NCBI GenBank assembly: GCA_019448385.1
Contig: JAGTXO010000083.1
Coordinates: forward strand, 1-64,000
Direction: 5' to 3'
From: Diacronema lutheri
Lineage: Eukaryota; Haptophyta; Pavlovophyceae; Pavlovales; Pavlovaceae
Length of the DNA stretch: 64,000 bases
Part shown: positions 9,224-23,500 of the stretch, in pieces
Layout: the number at the start of each line of letters is the position of its first letter
How positions within the stretch are numbered: the stretch's first letter is position 1
Notes under the pieces: model-generated
What the model saw: the letters and a program-made list of their open reading frames with translations, nothing else
Databases searched by the model: none
Told to the model about the DNA's origin: nothing
Translations under genes and position numbers: made by a program

Positions 9224-12200
9224 ATGGAGGACTCCGTGAAGGACGCTTTGCCCGGCGGGCGGGGCGGCTCGGACAGTTTCTCGCTGGCCGTCAGCACCAT
9301 TCTGTCGCCGGGAGATACCCACCCCCACGTGGTCCCATCCACTTGCCTCATCGCCCTGCTGCGTTACGCGGATTTCGGCACGAGCAGGGTTAGGGTGGGC
9401 GACACGGGGTGCTCGCAGCATGCGCTCAAGGTGGCGCTGCGCAACCTGCGCAAAGCATGCGCGGATGCGGACCGGTTTGGGCAGGTGCTCGTGGTCGTGC
9501 TACCGCTCTGCCTCCGCGCGTCCAGCGGCCTCGTGCACTGGACGGCGGCGTACCTGCTCCTCGCGCCGCCCGCGCAGCGCGGCGCGCCGCCCGGCGCCGC
9601 GCTCGCCCTGCTCGCCGATTCGCGCACCTTGGGCAACGGCGAATCGGCGTACGCCACGGCGGCCGGCGTGCTCATCAAGAAGCTTGCGCAGCGCATCGGC
9701 AGAACAGCGCCGCCCATCGATGCCTTCAAGGCGCCCCCGCAGAGTGGGGCCGCGTGTTGCTTCGCCGCGGCAACAGTCGCGGCCGAGGTCGTGGCGAGCG
9801 CATCGACGCTCTACGGCCGCCGCGCGAGTGTCCTTGTCGACATCAAGAAGGCTTTGGACGCGCGCCTCGCGCGCCTCACGACGGCCGCGTACGAGGAGAC
9901 CCGCGCGCGCACGCTCCGCGCCGCCATCGGCGCTCTGCTCGGCGACCGCGCCAGGCGCTTCGGCCCGTTCACCCGCGAGGCCGCGCGGCTCGCCGAGGCC
10001 GCGCGGCTCGCCGAGGCGTGCGATGCCAGTGTCGGCGGATCCGCGCCCGACGGGCTGCTGCAGGCCGTCGAGGCGGCGCTGCGCGCGCCCGAAGACCGCA
10101 TCGCACGCACGGCCGCGCTCGACGCGCTCACGGGCGCTGCAGGCCGCGCGCTGTCGACGGCGGCCAGGCCGCGCGGCGCGGCGGCGCCAAGGCCGCCGTC
10201 GCGAGCGCCACCGCCGCGTGCGCCGCAGCGGCGCGCCGCCTCGGCGTGGGGGCCCCGACCATTCAGCAGCCTCGGCGGGGGCGAGGGCGACGGGGACGAT
10301 GGCGACGCCACCACCGCTGACGACGGGGAGGGCGCGGAGGACGGGGACGACGACCCCGCGGGCGCGGCGGCTGCGGCGGTGGCGACGGGCACGGCGGCGA
10401 CGAGCGCGGTGGCGGCGGGCGCGGCGCCAACCTCGCCGGCGGCGGCGGACGGCGGTGGCTCGGCGCCGCTCGAACGCCGCTGCGTCTACACTGCGCCTGA
10501 TGAGGGCGACGCGGACGCGCGCGTGTACGACGCCAAGGACCCCGAGCAGCTAAAAGCGGGCAGGGCGCGGCTACGGGCGAACAGCGGGCGCGCGCCCGCC
10601 GTGGTCGACACGCTTTTCGCGCACGCGACGGGCACGATCGTCACGCGGCAGCGCACGGAGGGCGTGACCGGCGCGGGCATGCACCACCTCGCCGCCCCGA
10701 CGCAGGGCGCGGGGTACGGTACCGTCGTGCGGGCCGAGCTGGGCGAGCCCGGCTTCGCGGGGACGACATGGCACATGACGTCGGGCGTGGAGAACCAGCC
10801 GCGCGCGGTACGAGCGGCCGCGCGCGCGTACGCGCACGACGGCTGGGGCGGCGTGTACAATGCGCACGAGGACTTTGCCGCCTTCGAGGGCTTGCCGCGG
10901 CTCGCCGCGCCCGAATCGCTCGCGGCCATCGCCGGCGGGTCGGCGGACGCGGTGTTCTGCTGGCGGTCCGGCCGGTCCGTCATCGGCGAGGTGACGACGG
11001 TTCACTTCAATGGCGACCGCGCCGCCGCCGTCGACCACGCGCGGGCGCTGCGCGTCAGGCCCGATTGGCGCTCGCAGCCCAGGATCTACGAGGCGGCGTG
11101 CGGCGCGGAGGGCACGGTGCTGCTCGTGTGGGTCGTGCCCGACCGTCACAAGAACCCGCGGCTGGACTGGGCGCCGATTCTCGTCGTGATCCACCTGCCC
11201 GCCGACCCCGACTGGCTCGCGCGCGCCACGCCGGCGATCGCGAAGGCGCGGCGCGAGGTCGAGGACGGACGCGCGCGCGCGGAGGCGCGCGGCGTGCCGC
11301 AGCACCTCGCCTACACGCTGAGCCCACGCTTCCGAGGCACCGCGCCGCGCGGAGCCGCGCGCGTGCCGCCGCGCCTCGGCGCGAGCGACGCGCGCGAGGC
11401 GCGCGCGCTCGCGGCGCTCGAGCCGGCGCTCATGTTCGCGCCGGCCTGGCGGCGCGCGGTGCGCGCGGCGAGCCGCGCCCCCGGCAGTGGCGCCGCGGCC
11501 GTCGAGCGCGCGCTCGCGCGCCTGCACAACGCGCTCGAGCCCGATGACGAGAGCGCGCCCGAGTCGACGCGCGTCGCGCCGCTCGCCGCCGCGCTCGAGC
11601 AGTCGGCGGGCTGGCCGGCGGGCACGGCGCGCATGGCGGCAAGCGTGACCAAGGGCCCCGGCGTCGGAGATGGCGCAGGTGGCGACGAAGTGACCAAAGT
11701 GGAGGAAACGGCGAAGACGAGCGGCGACGGCTGCACCGGCACGCCTCCTCTGCGCCCGGCCGCGCGCGCGGCCGGCGCGGCGGACGACGGAGGGGCGGCG
11801 GTCGTGGCGGGCGTCGAGGGCGAGCGCGACGCACTCGCCAAGACGGGTGCCGGCGGCTGCGACGACGACGCTCGCGAGCCGCTGTCGGCCGGCAAGCCCG
11901 GCGCACTCGCCGCCGCGGCGACCGTCGGGGGTCTCGGCGAGCTCGTCGGCAGCCTATGCGCGTGGCTGGCGCGCGGCGCGGCTGGCGGCGCCATCGCGGC
12001 CATCTCCCCCGGGACGGCCGCGCGCGGAGCAAACGGCACGCCGCAGCGCGCCGAGCCGCCGGCCGCCGGCGATCCCGTCGCTCCGCACGCGCGCGTCGCC
12101 GCTGCGGCGCCCTTGGCGGGCAGCGCGGCGGCGCCGTCGTCGGCCGCGCGCGACGCGCAGCGCGGCGTCGCGGGATTCGACGCGGCCGCGCACGCGCACG

Positions 12201-15200
12201 CGCGCGACGGCAGGCGGGCGGCACGGCGGATGCGCGAGCAGGAGGGGGCGGTGCACAGGGCCTTCCGCATGTCCCTCTGGCGCGACGCGACGTTTGTCGA
12301 GTTCGTTGAGAAGCTGCGCCCCGACGGCGGCGCGCAGCTGCTCGCGCGCGAGCCCACGCGGCGCGCGGCGGCGGTGCTGTGCGAGCTCGCGCGCGGCCGC
12401 GACGGCGCGAGCGGCGCGGCCGGGCTGCTGCACGAGATGAGAGCCGCCGATGCGCGCGCGCGCGAGGCCGCCAAAGCGGCGGAGGCAGCGCAGCTTGCGC
12501 ACGGGACGCTGCGCATCGTGGCAACCGTGGCGCTGGGCGGTGCGGTCTTCGCCGGCATGTCAGCGCTGGTCGTTGCTTGCGCGGCGCGCACGGCGACCGG
12601 TGCGCTTTTTGGGGCCCGCCGCCCGCGGGCGGCCGCGCGCGGAGCCGACGACGCGCTCGGCACGCTGCAGCGCGCCAAGCCGCCGCCCGCCGACAAGGGC
12701 AAGCGCAGGCGCGCCAGAGCCAACGACGACCCCGTCGACGCGGCGCGCAAGGCCGTGGGCAAGGCGGAGGGCAACTGCCGCAAGGCAGCCCGCCGGCTGC
12801 ACCTCGCTGCACTGGGCGAGGAGGAGGCGCAGCAGCGCGTGCTCGACGCCGAGGCGGCGGAGCAGCTGGCGCGCTCGCGCGAGCCGGCCGGCGGCTGGGT
12901 AGGCAGCGCGCGCGCGCGCGCGCGCGCGCGCCCCGCCGCGCGCGCGCCCGTCGATTGGCGTGCGCGCAGCGCAGAACGGCGCGCCAGCTCCGTCACCTGC
13001 GCGCCGCCGCGCCCGTGCCCCTCGCGCGCAGGGGCGCCCTGCGGACCTGCGGCTGCAACAGGCGCACTTTGGCATGCGCGAAGATGCCGACGCGGATGTG
13101 CGCCGCGCGCACGAGGCGCTGCGCCGGGCGAGACAGGGTGTGGCGTGCGCCAAGGCCAGCGTGCGGCAGATGGAGGCGGCGTTGCTCAACGCGACGCGCT
13201 GCGCCACCGCGGTGCTCGCGCCGCGTGGCGTGCCGGAGGGTGACGAGCAGGCCGCGGCGAGAGAGCAGGCGGCGCTGGACCGGGAGGCGCCGCCGGCCGC
13301 GCAACGCGCGGCGCCGACGGCGCGCTCGCCCTCGGAGCCGCCGTCCGAGTGGGGCCCGCCAGCGGTCGGCCGGCGCCCGACGCCGCGTGCACTGTCGCAC
13401 GCCGCGGGTCGCGGGGACGACAACCCGTTTGCGCCGCTCGCAACCGTCAGCGGCGATTGGTCGCCCACGCCGAGCTCGCGCTCGCCGTCCTCGCCGCCGC
13501 GGCAGCCGCTGTCCGACCGCCGCAGCGCGCAGCGTCGCAGCGCGCGCGCGCGGCCGCCGAGGCCGACCGTTTCGCCCGAGGACGCGCTCGCAGCCGAGCG
13601 CCAGGCGCGCGCGCTGTCGGAGCAGGCGGAGCAGAGGCGCGCCAAAAAGGCCGCCGCCAAGGCCGCGCGCCGCGCCGCGCGCGCCGCCGACAAGCGGACG
13701 GCGCGCGTCGTCCACGCGTGCGTAAGCGCCGCCTTGCGGCGCGTCTGCACGAGCGTCGCCACGGGCACGCCGCTCGCCGTGCTCCGCGAGCGCGCCGAGG
13801 GGCCGCGCGCGCCGAAGCCCGCGCCCGCGCCGCCACGCCGCGCAGCGGACGGCGGCCGCGCGCTCCGCCACGCGCGCCGTGCGGCCGCCGCGGCGGCGGA
13901 GCGCGAGGCGGCGGTGGCGGCCGACGCCGACGAGCGGTTCGAGCGGCAGCCCTCCGCCGCCCGGTTCGACGGCGGCGATGGCGGCGGAGGCGGCCACGTC
14001 GAGGCGAGCGCGCGACCGCGCGCCGGCGAGGCCGGCGAGGCTGGCGCGCACGGCGCGCCTGGCGCAGCGGGGACCCCGGCGGCGTCGCTCGCGTCGCGCA
14101 GCCCGTGTGATGCGCGCCGCACGGCACGCCTCCCGCACGCACGCGCCGCAGCCACCTGCGCACGCAACGGCGGCTGGGGTGGCAACGTCGGCGGCGACGT
14201 GTGCGGCGGTTGTTTCGGCGGCGGCGGCGTCCGTCGCGACGCCTGCGGCGGCGGCGACGCCACCTGCGGCTGCGGCGATGGCGGCGTCGGTGCTGGCGCT
14301 GGCGAGGCCCCTGCACACGGTGCGCCGGCGCGCGCGACGGCGTCGCGCTTGCTGCGCTTGCTCGGCGCGCCACGCGCCGTGCTCGGTGCGATGGCGCACG
14401 CCGCGGCCGTGTTGGCGCGCGGCGTGGCCGCAGCCGTCGCTGGCGTGCGCGCCGCCGCGCGCGCCGTGCGGCGCGCGCGCCGCCGAGCGCCTCGCGCGCG
14501 CCGCACGGCTGCGCGGCGGGCTCGCGGCCCGCCGATGCGCGACGTCGACGGCGCCCTGCGGCCCTCGCCGTCCTGGTTGCGCACACGCCTCGTCTGCGGC
14601 CGGCGCCTCGCGCCTCTGCGCCGCGCGGGCGCGCGCCCGCCGCCCGCACACGCCGCGCCGAGTTCCCGCGCGCGCGCTGCGCAACCCGACAGCGACGCGC
14701 CGGCGTGCGCGCCGCGGCGCTCGGCGCCTGTCGGTGCGCCGCCGCGCGCGCGTGGCCTGCGCGCGGCGCGCGCACGGCGCTTCCTCGACGTCGCCGGCCG
14801 CGCGGCGCGGAGCGCGCGCCTCGGCGCGCGCATCACGCGCCAGCGCACGCCGGGTTCGCCATCGGAGCCCTGCACGGCCGAGAGCGGCGACGGCGCGGGC
14901 GCCGGCGGCGTCGGCGCGGCGGCGCCTGGCGCGGCGACGATGCGCGCCACCGGCGCGCGCGCAGCGCGCGCTGCGGCGGCGGCGGTCGGTGGCGCCTCGC
15001 GTCTCGCGCGCCGCGCGATGGCAAGCGCCGCCGCCGCTGCCACCTCCATCGCCGGCGCTGCCGCCTCCACCGTCGCCGCCGCCGCCGTTGCCATCGGCGC
15101 GGCCGTCACGTCACCGGCGTTCGCCGCGGCGCGCGGCATGGCGGCCGCATGCGTCGCTGCCTGCGCCCGCCCCACCGCCGCGCAGGCGGCCGCGTCGCGC

Positions 15201-17479
15201 GCGCTCGGCGCGCTCTTCGTGCTCGTCGACGCGGCCGACGCGGCGGGCGACAGCGACGCCGCGCTCGGCGCGCTCGCGGCCGCGGTCGACGCGACGGAGC
15301 TGCGCCCGCCGCCGGCCTTTTGGCGCGCGGGCCGCGCCGCGGCGTACGCACCGCGTCCGCCGCCCCTCGACTCGGCGCGGCCGCGCTACAACCGGCGCGC
15401 GCGCGCACCTAGCCCTCCCGTCGCGGCCGCGCGGCGCAATCTCGCGCGCGCGGTGCGCGAGCTCACGCGCGCCGCGCGCGCTGAGCGCGAGCGCGCGCCG
15501 GCGCCGCGCGGCGCGCGCGGCGGCGTGCTCCACGCGCTGCGCGCGTCGCTCCCCGTGCACGCGCGTGCCGCGCTCGGCACGGACGCGGAGCTGCGCGCGG
15601 ACATCGCCGCGTTCGCGCGCGCGCGCCGCGAGCTGCACAGCCTCACCGACGCCGAGGTGGCGGCGCTCGCGCGCCCGGACGGGCCGCCGCTGCCCGTGCG
15701 GCTCGCGTGCACGGCGGTCGCGCGCGCGCGCGGCGTGACCGTGCTGCTCGACATCGTGCCGCGCGGCGGCGGCGCGCCCGAGCGGCTCGTGTGCCGCGCC
15801 CGTCGCCGCGGCGCCGCCACGCGCACGCCACGGCCGACAGCCGCCGTTATCGCGCGCGCGCCTTGCATAACGGCGCGCGTTGGCCACACTGAGCCGGCGC
15901 GCGCGTGCGCGGGCGGATCGATCGGGGTCGCGCGCCTCCGTTCAGCGCGCCGCCGCTCTTGGCGTGGGGCGCGGCTCGACGTGCACACCCGCGAGCGGCT
16001 GGCCACACCGGTGCCAGGCCACGTCGTGGCCTGCGCCGCCGCCTCGGCCATCGGCGCGTGCGTCGCTCGCGCGCGGCTTGGGCTTGCACGGCTGGCGCGC
16101 GCGTGGCCCTGCGCCTCCGCTCCACTGGCCGCTGCTGCTGTCGCCTTCGCGCCTGCCGCCGACGGTGTTTTCTGCGCCCCGCTGGGCGCTCCTGCATCCG
16201 CCTTCGCGCCTGCCGCCGACGGTGTTTTCCCCGCCGCACTAGCCGCTGCTGCATCCGCCTTCGCGCCTGCCGCCGATTTTCCCGCCCCACTAGTTGCTCC
16301 TGCATTCGCCTCCGCGCCTGCCACCGACGGCGTTTTCCCCGCCCCACTAGCCGCTGCCGCTGCCGCGTCCGCGCCCGCCGCCGCGGGCGCGTCTTCCGCC
16401 CCACCAGCCATCGCCGCCGCGCCCGCCGCCAACGCGCGCACCGCCAACGTGCCCGTTGCCAACGAGGCTACCGCCACCGAACCAGCCGCCCTTGAGCTTC
16501 CCCTCCAACCCGCCAACTCGGCGCTGCTTGCGTGGGCGGGCGACGCGGCTGCGCGCCGGCTGGCCTCCGCCGCCGCGAGCGCCGGCCTCCCGCAGGCAGA
16601 GGTGGAGCGCATCGCCAGCGGCGACATGCTCGCCTCAACCGTCGACGCGTGCTGCGAGGTCGTGCTACGCGTGCACGGGCAGGCCGGCGGCGGGCATGTC
16701 TGCCACGTGCCGCTCGCCGCGCAACCCGCGGTGTTCCAGGACGGCGCCGAGCGCGCCGCGCTGCTGCACCGCCTGCGCAGCGAGGCGACGACGCAGGCTG
16801 TCATCGGCGTGTGGAGCCCGTCGGACGAGCGCGGCGGCGCGGGCGGTGACGACGGCGCGCAGCTCGCCTCCGGCCATTTCACCGCGTTGCGCCTTGTGCG
16901 CGTCGCGCGCGCGGGCGAGCGTCGCTACGACGCGGTGCTCGTCGACACGCTCGCGTCGCCCTGCAGGCGGGCGCTCGTGCTCGCCACGGCGATAACTGCC
17001 ACGCTGCACGCGGCGGGTCTCGACATTTCGCGCGTGCGCCGCGCGCGGCTGCTCGACGAGGCGGCGCAGCGTGGCGCGACGTGCGGCCTCGCGATAGTGG
17101 GCGCGCTCAACGACGCGCTCGCCGCGGCGGGCTGCTCGTCCGCGCCGCGCACGTTCAGCGTGGCGGACATGTACGCTGTCGGCGAGCGCCTCCGCGTCGC
17201 GCTGACCGGCGCGGCCAGCGATCGTGCGCCGGGCGGCGTCTGCGCGGGCACGAGCGCGGTGCGTGGCGGGGGCAGCCCCGATCGCGCCGAAGCGCCGCCG
17301 CAGACGCGCGTCGCCAAGGCCGCCGCTGGCGTCACCGCCGCCGCCACCGCCGCCGCCACGCCGCCGCCGCCCGCGCTGGGCGCCGCCGCCGCCGCCACCG
17401 CCGCCGCCGCCGCTGCTGCCGCCGCCGTGGCCGCGCCGTCACCGCCGCCACCGCTGCCGCCGGCCGGCGACGCGGGCGA

Positions 17480-17563
<84 letters not shown>

Positions 17564-20500
17564 GCGCACGTTCTTGAGGCTCGCGCCCAGGGCGCGCGCG
17601 GCCGCCTCGGCGCGTGAGGCGTTGCGCGCCGCGTGTGCGCGCGCGGACGCGGCGGCGTCGTCACACGCGTCGGCGCCGCACGCGCCCGCCGGTGCGCGCC
17701 GCCGGCGGCGCGCGGGCGCAGGCGAGCTGGCGCTCGCGGCTGCGCGCGCGCTCGCCTCGACGGAGCACGGCGATTTGACGGACGACGCGCTCGAGGCCGC
17801 CATCGAGCAGGAGCTGGGCGACGAGCGCGGCCAACTGCTGCTGTGCACGCGGGGCGCAGCGGCGCAAAGGCCCGCGCTTTGCCGGCTCCTGAAGCACGCG
17901 TGCGCGTCGGCGCGCGCGGCGAAGCGCGCGCAATTCACGGTGTTCGTCGTGCGCGCGCCCACGCGCGGCGAGCGGGGGGGCGCCGCCGCGACGCGCGTGG
18001 ACTCGGTGGTCGAGCTGTCGTGCGCGCTGCACGAGAAGGCGGGCGCGCTCGGCGGCCTCCAGAGCGTCTGTGTGCGTGGCTTTGCCCTCGAGCGCCGCCG
18101 GACACTCGACGGTGGCGCCGAGGCCGGCGCGTCCGCCATCGGCCAGGACGAGCAGGTCGAGGCAGAGGCGGGCGAGGCGTGCGTCGCCGGCGTGACGATG
18201 GCCAAGCAGCTGCGTCAGTTTGCCGAGCAAGCTGCCCGCGACGACGTGCTCTTCCGCGTCGCCGTGTCCGAGGCCGACGCCCACGCCCGGCTGGCGCGCG
18301 TTGCGGGTGACGATGTCGGCGCGTACAGCGTCGTGCTCGCAGTCGCCGGGCTCGTCTGGCTGGCCAAGGCCGACGAGGTTGCGCCGGCGGCCGCCCAGTC
18401 CGCCGCCGCGCCGCCCGCCGCCCCGCCTGCTGCCGCCACGTCCGCCGACGCCGAGCGCGACGCCTCGCCTTCCGACCGCCTGCGCGCGCTGACGCTCGCC
18501 GTGCGAGTCGCGCTCGCGCGCGGCGTGCTGCGCCACCTCCTCGCCGACGCGTCGCCGGGCGCGTCCGCGACCGCTGGCGGTAGTTGCGCGACGCCCGTCG
18601 AGGCGGCCGCGTCCGACGCCGCGCCGCCCGCCACGGGCGTCGTGACGAGTGGCGTCGCGGCGGGCGCTGTGGCGGCCGCACCGGCTGCTGCGGGCGGTGC
18701 GACGGCGGGTGCATCGCCCATCGCGCGGCCGGCGAAGCGCGCGCGGCGCACGCTCACCGCCGCTCCAGCCGCCTCGGCCGTTGCGGCCGCTGGAGGCGCA
18801 CGCGCTGGCGCACGCGGCGCGGCCGGCGCGCCTCGCGCGCGCGCCGCGCGCGCGCCGGCCGAGTACGTCTGGCTTGCCATCGCGCGCCGGATGCTGGCGG
18901 CGCGACACGCGGCGGCCGCGGGCGGCGACTTTGTCGCGTCGTGCGTCGCCGCGATGCAGGCCGAGTACGGCGACGGCTGTGCCGTCGTCGTCGGCGACGC
19001 GCCTGGTGACGCCTTGGTCGAGGCTGCGGCGGCGGCGCTGCTCGAGGGCAAGCACGCGGCGGTGAGCCTCGGCTGCGTCGACCGGCCGGCGGTGCTCGTC
19101 GTGCAGCGCGCCGTGGATGCGCCCACGTCGCGCGTGCACGGGTGGTGCGCGCACGCGGCGGGCGCCGCCGAGTTTGACGAGGGCGCCGCGCGCGACGTGT
19201 TCAACGCGATCGTCGAGCGCGCGTGGGCGCTGCGTCCGGACCCGGCCGACGGCAGCCCGCCGCCCACGCGCACGTGGGAGGTCGGGCGCATCGCTGGCGA
19301 CGCGCCCGACCAGGCGGGCGTGGCCGCGCTGCGCGTGCTCTACGCGCTCGTCGCGGCGCACGGCCGCTACCGCTCGGCCGCCGCGCTCTTTGGCGCGCTC
19401 GCGCAGCTGCACGCGCCCGACGCCGCCGGCGCGCGCGCGGAGGTCGTCGCGGCGGCGTGCGCGGTGCCGCCCGGCGCGCGGCCGGGCGCCGCGCCGGCGG
19501 CCGCGCGGGACGACGCGAGGGAGCGCGCATGGGAGGGCGCTCAGATCGCCGCGCTCGCCGTCGGCGCGGACGCTGCGCGCAGGCGTGTCGCGCCCGTGCG
19601 CGCGCTCGTCGACGCGCTCGGCACGCCACCGACCTCGGCGATCACGGGCGGGCCGGCGGTCCGGCTCGCGGGCGCGGGCGACGGCGGCCACGGTGTACGG
19701 TGGGTGGGCGAGCAGGCGGCGACGCCCGCCGAGCAGCTGCCGAGGGAGCTGCTGCGCGCCTACCACGAGGCGGTGCTGTGCGTCACGCCCGGCAGCCTCC
19801 AGCTCGGCCCGGCGGCGCTCGACGCGGTCACGCGGCCGCGCGAAAACGACACGCTGGAAGGCCTCCTCGCGCGCGTCAGCTGGCAGTGCGGCGCGAGGGC
19901 GAGCACGTGCGCCATGCTCGCCACGTTTTCCGAGCAGGCGGGCACCGGCTCGCGCGTCGCGCTCAAGGCCCTCCGCACGAGCTCCGACCTGGCCGGGCTG
20001 ACGGCGGCTGCGGTCGGGCAGCAGGCGCCGCAGACGCCGCCGCCGCCGCTGCTCGTAATGCTCGGCCGCTGCCCCAGCCCGCTCGTCGGCGGCGGCCTCT
20101 TCCCGCCCGACCGCGCGACGGGCGAGCCGGCGGTGCACGCGGCGACGTCCGAGCTCGCCGTCGAGCTGCTGCGCGACGCGCGCGCGCTGGCCGGCACGGA
20201 CGGGCGGCTCGTCGTGCTGTGCCTCGAGGCGTCCAACCCGCTCTGGTTCTGCCCCAAGGTGCGCGAGCTCGAGCTGCCGCGGACGCGGTCGGACGGCGTG
20301 CGCGCGTCCGGCTGCACCTGCCCTGCGACGTGCAGCGATGCGCGCGGCGCGGCGGGTGGCGCTGCCCGCGGCGCATCGACGCGGCCGGCGGCGCGCGCGA
20401 TCAACAAGGCAGTGCTCGACCACTTCGTCGCGCTTTTCGGCCGCGAGGGCTTCGCGACCTTTGAGTTTGCGGGCGGCGGCGAGGCGAGCTGGCTGTGCGA

Positions 20501-23500
20501 CAGCGCGGCCGGCACGACGACCGTCGCGGCGTGCGCGTCGCTGCCGCCGCGCATGGGCGATGGGCAGCTGGCCATCCGGCGGCACACGCTCGGCACGGGC
20601 GCCGACGCGCCGGCGCACGCCGTCGTCTCGCTCCGCGTCGCGCACGTGAGCCACGCCATCCGCCGCGCGGCGGACGACGGCGGCGCGCGCGCCGAGCGGA
20701 TGGCGCGCGCCGCGCGCGCGTTCTGCGATGTGGCGGCCGCGCTGCGCGTCGACGCGATCCTGGCGGAGGTGCCCGAGGACCGCCCGACGGGCACGCCCTT
20801 CCTTGGCGGGCTGCTCAAATTTTGGGACAAACGCAACGGGAGCTGGACGGCGCCAGCCACGCTCGCGCTCGGAGACGTGCGCGAGGTGGCCAAGCGGACG
20901 GCCGACGCAGCGGCCGGCCGAGCGGACGAGGTCCCTGCGGCTGGCCGTCCGCAGGTCGCGGCGCGCGCGTGCGCTGGCGCGATTGGCGGCGGCGCGGGCG
21001 CGGCGGGCGCCTCGGACGCTGCGCCCCGTGCACTGGCGGGCGCGTCGGGTGCGCGCACGGACGGCGGCCCTGCCGACGCACCGCGCCAGCTGGAGAGCCG
21101 CTACGGCGAGGCGAGCAAGCTCGACCTACCCCAACATTCCACTACGGGCTGCGTCCTCGACGCTCGCGAGGCCCAGGACCGCGCGCGCGTGCCTGCTGCG
21201 CCCGACGGCACAGCGCTGCGCCGCGTGCTCGACGCCGTCGGCGCGGGCGCGCCCGCGCAGCGCAGCCCGCGCTGGCACGACGAGCGATGGGAGGAGGTCA
21301 CGGGCAGCAAGGTTGGCGACGTCGTGAACGACAACGCCGGCGTCGCGCACGAGACGCTCACCGACGAGTACGTGCACCGGCGGCGGCGCGAGGTGCGGAC
21401 CAAGGCGACGACCGCGGGCATCCTCGGCGAGGCCGTCGCGCTGCGCAAGCTGGCGGCCGCGTACGGCATCACCGTCGTGTGCAACCTGCCGATGGTGCGT
21501 GCGGACCCGCACGACAAGAGCGCGCCGTTCGCCTTCTCGCCGGACGGGCTCGCCATCCTCCCCGAAAACAACGAGCAGGTCCTCGTCGAGGTGAAGACGC
21601 TCACCAAGGCGGGCGCCACGGCGCACGAGGACGGGCCGCCGCAGCCGCACCGCGATCAGCTGCAGCTCGGCATGCACGTCCTCGGCGTGAGCAAAGCGCT
21701 CTACGTGCAGTACCTCAGGCACGAGGACCGGATCGTCGTGCACGTCGTGACGCGCGGCGCCGGCTGGCTTGCATTCGCGCAGCCGAGGGTGCAGGCCTTC
21801 TGGGCGCGCGTCGTCGAGCGGCGCGCGCGGCTCGAGCGCGCGCGCGCCGACCACCCGGCTGCGAGCCGGCGGCACCGGCGGCAGCAGACGCCGGCCGGGC
21901 CGCCGCTCGTGCTCGCGCTGGACGGGCGCATCCCCGCCGCGCGCGCCGCCGCGCTGCACGCCGTCGCGCACGGCACCGCGAGCGCGGCGGCGGTGACGGC
22001 GGCGGCGGCGACGGGCGACGCGACGGCGTTGCAAGACGCGATCGCGGCGCTGCGCGCGCCCGTCGGCAATGCGGCGATCGCCAGCGCAGCGCGTGCGGAG
22101 GGCGCGGCCGTCGAGCGGGCGATCGCGTACCTCGGGCAGCCGGCGGGCGACGCCGCCGCCCGCGGCACGGCCGAGGCGGCCGAGGAGGAGAGGACGGTCG
22201 ACGCCGACATCTGCGCGTTGCTGCACCAGCTCGGCGCGAGCGTGGCGCACGTGCACGTCGAGGACGCGGATTGCGTCACGCGTGAGCACTGGGGCGAGGC
22301 GGTGCTCGCTGCAGCGGACGACCCGTCGAGCGCCCCCGCCATTTCGAGCGTCATCGTCGCGCACATCGTGCGCCTCGCCGGCTTTGGCGTCGAGCTCCCG
22401 CAGTCGATTCGCGTCGCCCCCAGCACGGCCGACTGGCACGAGGGCTGGCTCGACGTGCAGTGCGTGCTGCTGCGCACGCGCCGGCGCGGGCGGCGCGACG
22501 ACGACTTTGTGGCCGTCGTCAGGCGCGGTGGGCGCTGGTTTGCGTGCGAGCCCGGCCGCGCGCGGCGGCTGCAGTGGCGGTCGGTCCTACGCCGCGCGCG
22601 CGGCGGCGTCGACGGGACCGGCGAGGAGGCGTTCGCGATCGTCTACGTGCGGCGCGGCGACGCGGCCGGCGACGCGGCTGGCGACGCGCAGGCCGCACGG
22701 GCGCGCGGCGGGCGCGCGCGCAGGCGCACGCGCGGCGGCACGCGCAAGCGCAAGCGCGGCGCCTCCGCCGGGCTCGAGGCGGCCGCGCCCGCCGGCGCGC
22801 CGGCTGCCGCGCCCGCCGGCGCGCCGGCGGGCGCTGCTCACCGCCCGCCCGCCATGCGCGCCACGGTCGCCGCGCGCACCACGCGCTCTGTGACCGACGC
22901 GCTGCACTCGGCGCCTGCCGCCACGGTTGCACCTGTCTTCGACTGGCGCGCCGGCCGCCCGCCCCCCGCCGCTCGAGCCCGCCACCCGCGGCCGCGTGGG
23001 CGCGCGCCACCGGGCAAGGCCTGGGACAGCGTCTCGGGTGCGTGGGCGGACATGCCGACTGGTGCTGCCGTCGCCGCCGCGCCGCCGCCGCTGCCGCCCG
23101 CCGCCGCGCCGCCGCCCACCGCCGCGCCGCCGCCCGCCGCCGCGCCGCCGCCCGCCGTCGCGCCGCCGCCCGCCGCCGCGCCGCCGCCGCCGCCGCCACC
23201 GGCGGCGCTCAACCGCTGGCAGCACGTCGGCGCGGGCGGCAGCGCGGCGGGCCGGCGGCTCGCGGCCATCGCACGGCGGCAGCGCGGCGTGCGCGCGCCG
23301 CCGCCCGCCGCGCGCTTCCTCGCCACGCTGCCGCCACCGCCACGCGACGGCCTCGCGCGCACGAGCAAGCAGGCGCGCGCGAGGCGCAACGCGGACGGAC
23401 GGCCGGCGCACGCGCGCGCGGCCAACGCGCGCGCCTTCTACCGCGGCGTGGAGCTCGGCGTGCACGCGACGCGCGCCATCGTCGACGCGCGCCACGCCGA

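Noticed and set aside
17661-20654. 997-residue minus-strand open frame
   Set aside because: Shadow of the giant gene; no recognisable domain.
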